Assembly: GCF_900184945.1 (NCBI RefSeq)
Contig: NZ_FXYF01000006.1
Span: 1-64,000 of the forward strand
From: Antarctobacter aquimaris
GTDB taxonomy: Bacteria; Pseudomonadota; Alphaproteobacteria; Rhodobacterales; Rhodobacteraceae
Direction of reading: 5' to 3'
DNA: 64,000 nucleotides
The position numbers were made by a program, and so were the translations under genes. The notes beneath the pieces were generated by a model. That model saw only the letters and a list, made by a program, of their open reading frames with translations. It made no database searches and was not told where the DNA came from. The first letter of the stretch is position 1, and every line of letters starts with the position of its first letter. This document shows, piece after piece, positions 58,853 to 64,000 of the stretch.

Positions 58853-60022
58853 TCACAGGAGTTTGCGGATGCGCGACAGCGCTTCCAGGATGTTCTCGGT
58901 CGAATTGGCGTAGGAAAACCGCAGGTAGCCTTCGCCCCAGGCGCCAAAGGAGGTGCCGGCGACGGTGGCCACGCCCGCCTCTTCGAGGAAGCGCGTCTCG
59001 GCCTGCTTTGACGTCAGCCCGGTGCCCTCGATGTTGGGGAAGGCGTAGAAGGCCCCGCCCGCATCGGCGCAGCGCACACCCGGCAGGGCGTTAAGCCCGG
59101 ACACGATCACCTGTCGGCGTTCGTCGAAGGCGGCGACCATGTCGCGCACCGCGTCCTGCGAGCCTTCCAGCGCCGCGATGGCGGCATGTTGCGTCGCCGC
59201 GTTGACGCAGGAATGGTCATTGATGCAGAGCCGCGTCGCATGGTCCACCAGCGCATCGGGCCAGACCGCGTAGCCGATCCGCCAGCCGGTCATGGCGTAG
59301 GTCTTGGACCAGCCGTCCAGCAGGATCAGCCGGTCGCGGATCTCGGGGTAGTTCAACAGCGAGACATGCTCGCGCCCGCCGTAGAGCATGTTGGAATAGA
59401 TCTCGTCCGACATCAGCGCCACCTGCGGGTGGTCCGCCAGCCCGGCAACCAGCCTGTCGATCTCTTCCTTGGGCGTGACGCCGCCGGTGGGGTTGGCGGG
59501 CGAGTTGATGATGATCAGCCGGGTTTTCGGGGTGATCTGCGCCAACACTTCTTCGGCGTTGAAGGCAAAGCCGTTCTCTTCCTTCAGCGCGATCGGCACC
59601 GGGGTCGCGCCCGAATACTTGATGACCGACTCGTAGATCGGAAAGCCCGGGTTGGGATACATGATCTCCGCGCCCGGTTCGCCGAACATCAGCACGGCAA
59701 AGAACATCGTCGGCTTGCCGCCCGGCACCACCACCACGTTGTCGGGGTTCACCTCGGCGCCGTGCCGGCGGTGCAGGTCCGCCGCTACCGCCTGCCGCAG
59801 CCTCGGCAGGCCGTTGGCGGGGGTATAGCCGTGGTGGCCGTCGCGCAGCGCCTTGATCCCGGCCTCGACGATATGCTCGGGCGTGCGGAAATCCGGCTGG
59901 CCGATGCCAAGGTTGATGATGTCGCGCCCCTCGGCCGCCAGCTTGCCCGCCCGCGCCAGCACCATGAAGGCCGATTCCGTCCCCAGCCGCGACATGCCCG
60001 CCGCGAGTTTCAGTTGCGTCAT
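58853..60022 (-). CDS. PLP-dependent aminotransferase (class I/II)
   Basis: The 389-residue enzyme shows the fold type I pattern: NLGIGQPDFRTPEHI (about 37-51), GYTPANGLPRLRQAV, NSPANPTGGVTP (about 173-184), MSDEIYSNML (Asp and Tyr ligands) and the Schiff-base Lys in DGWSKTYAMTGWRIGY (about 239-254). The substrate is not fixed. It leads a two-gene operon with a 2-hydroxyacid dehydrogenase, so an amino acid/2-oxo acid/2-hydroxy acid conversion is likely. Confidence 0.93.
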   Translation of the reverse strand: MTQLKLAAGMSRLGTESAFMVLARAGKLAAEGRDIINLGIGQPDFRTPEHIVEAGIKALRDGHHGYTPANGLPRLRQAVAADLHRRHGAEVNPDNVVVVPGGKPTMFFAVLMFGEPGAEIMYPNPGFPIYESVIKYSGATPVPIALKEENGFAFNAEEVLAQITPKTRLIIINSPANPTGGVTPKEEIDRLVAGLADHPQVALMSDEIYSNMLYGGREHVSLLNYPEIRDRLILLDGWSKTYAMTGWRIGYAVWPDALVDHATRLCINDHSCVNAATQHAAIAALEGSQDAVRDMVAAFDERRQVIVSGLNALPGVRCADAGGAFYAFPNIEGTGLTSKQAETRFLEEAGVATVAGTSFGAWGEGYLRFSYANSTENILEALSRIRKLL

Positions 60023-60058
60023 GATCCCTCCCGCACCGCCGTCCAGCGTTTCCCGATC

Positions 60059-60068
60059 TGGTATACCA
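60059..60068. promoter_or_regulatory. TGGTATACCA palindrome between aminotransferase and crotonase
   Basis: The 10-base core TGGTATACCA lies 37 bases before the aminotransferase ATG and 130 bases before the crotonase ATG. Flanks are less symmetric than at 47195 (TCTGG / CCAAA). Confidence 0.65.
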
Positions 60069-60197
60069 AACCCCCAACAAGGAAAAGCGCCAATGGCGGC
60101 GCGGCGCCCGGGTGCATCTCCGTTGACTTGCGCGCCGGGTATTGTTTACGTGGAAACGAAAACGGGCCGGAAAGGCCGCAGCGAGGAGCATACCGCC

Positions 60198-61007
60198 ATG
60201 ACGGTCCCGCCAGAGACCATGGGCGACGGGTTGATCACCTATGCGCGTGAGGGGGACGTGGCGCTGATCGGGCTGAACCGCCCGGACAAGCGCAACGCGC
60301 TGTCGGACCGTTTCATCCTTGCCCTGGGACAGGCTGTGGCGCGCGCCACGTCAGAGGCCCGCGCCGCCGTGCTGCACGGCCACGGCGCGCATTTCTGCGC
60401 CGGGCTGGACCTGGCGGAGCATTCCGAAAAGCCGCTGTTCGAGGCGATCAAGGGTTCGCGCCTCTGGCACCGCACCTTCGCAACCATCGAACTGGGCGAG
60501 ATCCCGGTGATCTCGGCAATCACCGGCGCGGCTGTGGGCGGCGGATTTGAACTCGCCGCCAGCACGCACATCCGCGTGGCCGAGCACAGCGCCTTCTTCG
60601 CCCTCCCCGAGGGCCAGCGGGGGATCTTCGTGGGCGGCGGCGGCTCGGTCCGCATCGCCCGGCTGATCGGTCCCGCGCGCATGGGTGACATGATGCTGAC
60701 CGGCCGCTCTGTCGGCGCCGCCGAGATGGAGCGCTGGGGCGGCGTGTCCTACGTGGTGCCGGATGGCGAGGCGCTGACCCGCGCGACGGAGATCGCCGCG
60801 CGGGTAGCGCAGAACGCCCCCTTCACCAACTACGCCGTGCTGAACGCCCTGCCCCGCATCGCCGGCATGTCCTCGGACGACGGGCTGTTTACCGAGGCGA
60901 TGGTTGCCTCGCTGGCGACGATGACGGACGAGGCGAAACAGCGCCTGCGCGATTTCCTGGACAAGCGCGCCGCCAAGGTACAGGCGCCGCCGCGCGCCGA
61001 TGGCTGA
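60198..61007 (+). CDS. Enoyl-CoA hydratase/isomerase (crotonase) family protein
   Basis: The 269-residue protein has the crotonase core with LNRPDKRNALSDRF, oxyanion-forming HGHGAHFCAGLDL (about 60-72) and AITGAAVGGGFELAASTHIRVA (about 113-134), and LPEGQRGIFVGGGGSVRIARL where the usual catalytic Glu positions differ. It acts on a CoA thioester. It is co-directional with the following small ORF, the amidohydrolase and the FAD monooxygenase, so a CoA-dependent aromatic or side-chain route is plausible. Confidence 0.9.
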   Translation: MTVPPETMGDGLITYAREGDVALIGLNRPDKRNALSDRFILALGQAVARATSEARAAVLHGHGAHFCAGLDLAEHSEKPLFEAIKGSRLWHRTFATIELGEIPVISAITGAAVGGGFELAASTHIRVAEHSAFFALPEGQRGIFVGGGGSVRIARLIGPARMGDMMLTGRSVGAAEMERWGGVSYVVPDGEALTRATEIAARVAQNAPFTNYAVLNALPRIAGMSSDDGLFTEAMVASLATMTDEAKQRLRDFLDKRAAKVQAPPRADG

Positions 61008-61125
61008 CGGTCGCCCCCGCGCCACGCCCCGGGTGGCGGTGAACCCGCTGGGCGACAGACCCGGCTATCCGAAACGCCCGCCGCGCAATCCGCCCATCCG
61101 CATGCCCCAAGGAGGACCGTCATGA
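61000..61125 (+). CDS. Hidden 41-residue Pro/Arg-rich ORF overlapping both neighbours
   Basis: An ATG at 61000 sits inside the crotonase stop region (overlap eight bases) and the frame ends at TGA 61123-61125, overlapping the amidohydrolase ATG by four bases. The 41 residues are basic and proline-rich (MADGRPRATPRVAVNPLGDR at the start, IRMPQGGPS at the end) with no membrane or signal segment. Both overlaps suggest translational coupling, but the ribosome site is weak and the composition could come from GC-rich noise. Confidence 0.4.
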   Translation: MADGRPRATPRVAVNPLGDRPGYPKRPPRNPPIRMPQGGPS

Positions 61126-61997
61126 ACGCCGACGACCTGATCGCCATCGACATCCACACCCACGCCGAAGAACCCTGCTGCGGCCCCCGCGACGACGGTT
61201 ACGACGATTTCCAGGCCGGCATGGCCAAGTACTTCAAGAACCCCGCCGGCGCCTCCGGCATGCTGCCCTCGGTGCAGCAGACGGCGGACTATTTCCGCGA
61301 ACGCAAGATCGGCGCGGTGATCTTCCCCGTCGACGCCGAGCGCGAGACCGGCTTTCGCCGCTACTCGAACGAGGAAGTCGCCCAGATCGCCGCCGACAAC
61401 AGCGACATCCTGATCCCCTTCGCCAGCATCGACCCGGCCAAGGGCAAGGCCGGCGCCCGCGAGGCGCGCCGCCTGGTCAGGGACTTCGGCGTGCGCGGGT
61501 TCAAGTTCCACCCGACCATGCAGGGCTTCTACCCGAACGACCGCTGGGCCTACCCGCTTTACGAGGCCATCGCCGAGGAAGGCGCGATCATGCTGTTCCA
61601 CTCCGGCCAGACCGGGGTCGGCAGCGGCATGAGGGGCGGCATGGGAATGCGTCTGAAATACTCGAACCCGGTGCATGTCGACGACGTCGCCGTCGACTTC
61701 CCCGACACGCCGATCATCCTGGCCCACCCCTCTTTTCCCTGGACCGAAGAGGGGCTGATGGTCGCCCAGCACAAGCCCAACGTCTACATCGACATGTCCG
61801 GCTGGAGCCCAAAATACTTCCCGCCGCTGTTCGTGCACTACGCCAACACGATCCTGCGCAAGAAGATGCTGTTCGGCTCCGACTGGCCCGCCATCACCCC
61901 GGATCGCTGGCTGAAGGACTTCGAAGAGATCGACATCCGCGACGAGGTGCGCCCCCTGATCCTCAAGGACAACGCCCGCCGCCTGCTGAAGATCTGA
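61122..61997 (+). CDS. Amidohydrolase family protein, 4-hydroxyphenyl-beta-ketoacyl-CoA hydrolase-like
   Basis: The 291-residue TIM-barrel metalloenzyme has the HxH motif in AIDIHTHAEEP (about 8-18), His in GFKFHPTMQGF (about 126-136), His in IILAHPSFPW (about 201-210) and Asp in LFGSDWPAITP (about 248-258). The whole sequence style resembles the amidohydrolase group that acts on beta-keto acyl-CoA of hydroxycinnamates, but the substrate is not proven. The AAGGAGGACCGTC site precedes the ATG. It lies between the crotonase and the FAD monooxygenase. Confidence 0.85.
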   Translation: MNADDLIAIDIHTHAEEPCCGPRDDGYDDFQAGMAKYFKNPAGASGMLPSVQQTADYFRERKIGAVIFPVDAERETGFRRYSNEEVAQIAADNSDILIPFASIDPAKGKAGAREARRLVRDFGVRGFKFHPTMQGFYPNDRWAYPLYEAIAEEGAIMLFHSGQTGVGSGMRGGMGMRLKYSNPVHVDDVAVDFPDTPIILAHPSFPWTEEGLMVAQHKPNVYIDMSGWSPKYFPPLFVHYANTILRKKMLFGSDWPAITPDRWLKDFEEIDIRDEVRPLILKDNARRLLKI

Positions 61998-62014
61998 CCC
62001 GCGCCCGGCCCCCG

Positions 62015-62079
62015 GCTTCTTTGGTTTGAAAAATACCTCGGGGGAGTCGGCCGCAGGCCGACGGGGGCAGCGCCCCCTC
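62015..62079 (-). repeat. REP-like intergenic element (full-length copy)
   Basis: CTTCTTTGGTTTGAAAAATA and CCTCGGGGGA, then GTCGGCCGCAGGCCGAC and GGGGGCAGCGCCCCCTC form a canonical copy in the gap between the amidohydrolase and the monooxygenase genes. Confidence 0.85.
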
Positions 62080-62107
62080 CTAACCCTCACGACACCGGAG
62101 CGCGCCC

Positions 62108-63400
62108 ATGACCCAATCCCGAGTCCTCATCGCCGGCGGCGGCATCGGCGGACTGGTGACGGCGCTGACGCTGCACCAGGTCGGCGTGCCCTGCACCGTC
62201 TACGAGTCCGTACGCGCGCTGAAACCGCTGGGTGTCGGCATCAACCTTCAGCCCAACGCCGTGCGCGAGCTGATCGACCTCGGTCTCGGACCGGAGGTGC
62301 TGGACAAGGTCGGCCTGCCCGCCCGCGAATGGGCGCTGGTGGGTCTCAGCGGCGCCGACATCCATGCCGAGCCGCGCGGGCTCGACGCCGGGTATCTCTG
62401 GCCGCAATACGCCGTGCACCGCGGCCGCTTTCACATGGCGCTGCATGACGCGGTGATCGAACGGCTCGGTCCCGAGGCCGTGCGCACCGGCTGCCGGGCC
62501 ACCGGATACACGCAGACGGACCAGGGCGTGACCCTCCACCTTGACGGACCGGAGGGCGCTTTCACCAACACCGGCGATCTGCTGATCGGCGCCGAGGGCA
62601 TCCATTCGCCGATCCGCGCGCAGATGCACCCCGATCAGCCGCCGATCCACTGGGGCGGCGCGCTGATGTGGCGCGGCACGACGCGGGCAAAGCCGATCCG
62701 CACCGGCTCCAGCTTCATCGGTCTCGGCACCGCGCGCCACCGCATGGTGATCTACCCGATCTCCCGTCCCGACAGCGACGGGCTGGCCGAGGTCAACTGG
62801 ATTGCCGAACGGACGCTGGACGCGGGCGAGGACTGGACCAGGGCCGGCTGGTTCCGCGAGGTGCCGATCGACAGCTTCGTGCATCACTTCGAGGCCTTCC
62901 GCTACGACTGGCTCGACGTGCCTGCGCTGATCCGCGGCGCGGACCGCGCCTTTGAGAACCCGATGATCGACCGCGACCCGGTGCCCACCTGGGTCGACGA
63001 GCGCGTGGCCCTGCTGGGTGACGCGGCGCACGCGATGTATCCCACCGGCTCGAACGGGGCGAGCCAGGCGGTGGTCGACGCGCGCACGCTGGGCGCCTGC
63101 CTGATCGCCCACGGCGTGACGCCCGACGCCCTGCGCGCCTATGATGACCGCCTCTGCGGGCCGGTGTCGAACCTGGTGCTGCGCAACCGCGGCGCCGGGC
63201 CCTTTGGCCTGCTCGACATCGTCGATCAACGCTGCGGCGGCGTCTTCGACGACATCGACAGCGTGATCCCGGCCGCAGAGCGCGCCGCCTTCCTGGCCGA
63301 CTACAAGGCCGCCGCCGGTTTCGCGATCGAGACCCTGAACGCCGCGCCGCCGATCATCGCGCCCGGGGCAAGGATAAAAGACGAAACCCCGAATAAATGA
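62108..63400 (+). CDS. FAD-dependent monooxygenase (salicylate hydroxylase-like)
   Basis: The 430-residue flavoprotein of the PHBH/UbiH group has the FAD GxGxxG motif in VLIAGGGIGGLVTAL (about 6-20), GAEGIHSPIRAQM (about 157-169, in place of the DG motif) and the GD motif in ALLGDAAHAMYPTGSNGASQAV (about 301-322). Such enzymes hydroxylate aromatic rings using NAD(P)H and oxygen. The substrate is unknown. Its neighbours suggest an aromatic-acid pathway. A REP-like element precedes it. Confidence 0.9.
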   Translation: MTQSRVLIAGGGIGGLVTALTLHQVGVPCTVYESVRALKPLGVGINLQPNAVRELIDLGLGPEVLDKVGLPAREWALVGLSGADIHAEPRGLDAGYLWPQYAVHRGRFHMALHDAVIERLGPEAVRTGCRATGYTQTDQGVTLHLDGPEGAFTNTGDLLIGAEGIHSPIRAQMHPDQPPIHWGGALMWRGTTRAKPIRTGSSFIGLGTARHRMVIYPISRPDSDGLAEVNWIAERTLDAGEDWTRAGWFREVPIDSFVHHFEAFRYDWLDVPALIRGADRAFENPMIDRDPVPTWVDERVALLGDAAHAMYPTGSNGASQAVVDARTLGACLIAHGVTPDALRAYDDRLCGPVSNLVLRNRGAGPFGLLDIVDQRCGGVFDDIDSVIPAAERAAFLADYKAAAGFAIETLNAAPPIIAPGARIKDETPNK

Positions 63401-63492
63401 TGTAATGCCATCATCCGGCATGGCACGCCCTCTCAAGGATGACAGAATTCCCCGCCGTCCCCCTGCTCTTTCTCGACGGACATCCTGCGAGT

Positions 63493-63506
63493 CGTTAGCG
63501 ATAACG
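63493..63506. promoter_or_regulatory. CGTTAGCGATAACG near-palindrome upstream of the sugar-binding protein gene
   Basis: A 14-base near-perfect palindrome (12 of 14 positions) with a central GCGA lies about 155 bases before the ATG at 63662. It resembles LacI-family operators. The regulator is not in the window. Confidence 0.5.
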
Positions 63507-63661
63507 CCATCCGCCGAGGGGTCCCGGGAGGAGGCAGGTTTTCTTTGCTGACAAGACCCTGAGGCGTTGTTAGGCTCGGCCCCGGAACAAGGCCCGGGAC
63601 AGGGCCCATCCAAACAATAACCGCTTGAACATCAGGCGGAACGTCCAATGGAGGAGACCAC

Positions 63662-64000
63662 ATGAAGAAGATTTTCCTGGCCGCCACGGCCCTCGCCGCG
63701 CTGACCGCACCGGCCTTTGCCGAGCGTTACGTGGTGATCACGCACACCCAGGGCACGGACCCCTTCTGGCCGGTGGTGGAAAAGGGCGCCAAGGATGCCG
63801 GGGCCGCCATCGGCGCGGACATCGAATACAACTTCGACCCCTCGGGTGACATGTCCGGCATGGCCAAGCTGATCGAGGCCGCCACCGCGACCGAGCCCGA
63901 TGGCATCATCGTCTCGCTGCCCGACGCCGACGCGCTTGGCGGCGCCATCCGGTCCGCCGTCGACGCGGGCATCCCGGTTGTCACCATCAACTCCGGCCTC
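63662..64000 (+). CDS. Sugar-binding periplasmic protein of an ABC transporter (partial, runs off the window)
   Basis: The first 113 residues are visible. They include a signal peptide (about 1-20, TAPAFA cleavage) and the RbsB/LacI-like fold: RYVVITHTQGTDPFWPVVEKG (about 22-42), DMSGMAKLIEAATATEPDGIIVSLPDADAL and GIPVVTINSG. It is a periplasmic sugar-binding protein of the ABC type. GGAGGAGACCAC precedes the ATG. The permease and ATPase are expected beyond the window end. Confidence 0.88.
   Translation, partial: MKKIFLAATALAALTAPAFAERYVVITHTQGTDPFWPVVEKGAKDAGAAIGADIEYNFDPSGDMSGMAKLIEAATATEPDGIIVSLPDADALGGAIRSAVDAGIPVVTINSGL

Noticed and set aside
1-64000. CRISPR array or phage integration module
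   Set aside because: No regular direct repeats with spacers, no integrase or phage structural genes seen; the repeats found are palindromic or REP-like and dispersed.

Overview
The window is high-GC, densely packed DNA typical of a marine alphaproteobacterium of the Roseobacter group (Rhodobacterales). The signs are a class A RNase P RNA, a MetR/metF pair, many TRAP and sugar-acid genes, a DUF692/DUF2282 operon and Rhodobacterales-style intergenic repeats. The genus cannot be fixed from sequence reading alone. No tRNA, rRNA operon, CRISPR array or prophage was seen.

Region 1 (1-15.1 kb) is mostly housekeeping. It opens with the edge of an IS630-type insertion sequence abutting a LysR gene. 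A Bax-inhibitor-1 protein, a cupin, an acetyltransferase, ribosomal protein L33 and RNase P RNA follow. Next come an alpha/beta-hydrolase without its serine nucleophile, a methyltransferase/NTF2-fold pair, and a tightly overlapping four-gene operon (two hydrolases, a histidine phosphatase and a peptidase-M15-like protein). The region ends with an ArsR-AHSA1 fusion regulator, a DNA glycosylase, an MFS transporter and thrS.

Region 2 (15.4-22.4 kb) holds a bufferin-type RiPP operon: DUF2282 precursor, MNIO/DUF692 enzyme, DUF2063 partner and DoxX membrane protein. It is followed by an ArsC-like reductase, a cold-shock protein, the divergent metR/metF pair and a lower-GC acetyltransferase that looks acquired.

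Region 3 (22.6-31.9 kb) holds a possible quaternary-amine or beta-keto-acid module on the minus strand: acyl-CoA dehydrogenase, ADP-forming acyl-CoA ligase, BKACE and a Gfo/Idh oxidoreductase, beside a divergent CdhR/GlxA-type regulator. A split transketolase and an SDR follow.

Region 4 (32-60 kb) is a large sugar-acid island. It has a TRAP importer, an enolase-superfamily protein, a UxaA-type dehydratase, an IlvD/Edd dehydratase, several dehydrogenases, a FAH-family hydrolase, an RraA-type aldolase, KDG kinase, a DenD-like dehydrogenase and two PhyH dioxygenases. A FadR/FCD-type GntR regulator is encoded inside it. The palindrome TGGTATACCA occurs in four intergenic promoter regions across the island, which suggests one regulon. 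A LacI regulator has its own TGGTATCGATACCA operator.

Region 5 (60-64 kb) holds a crotonase, a hidden overlapping small ORF, an amidohydrolase and a FAD monooxygenase, plausibly an aromatic or CoA side-chain module. The window ends in the first part of a sugar-binding ABC transporter protein.

Two families of intergenic elements run through the window: strings of perfect palindromes, and a REP-like element ending in the TTTGGTTTGAAAAATACC / GGGGGCAGCGCCCC motifs. Two copies of the REP-like element lie in frame inside unrelated proteins (BufC and the acyl-CoA ligase) and encode nearly the same peptide.
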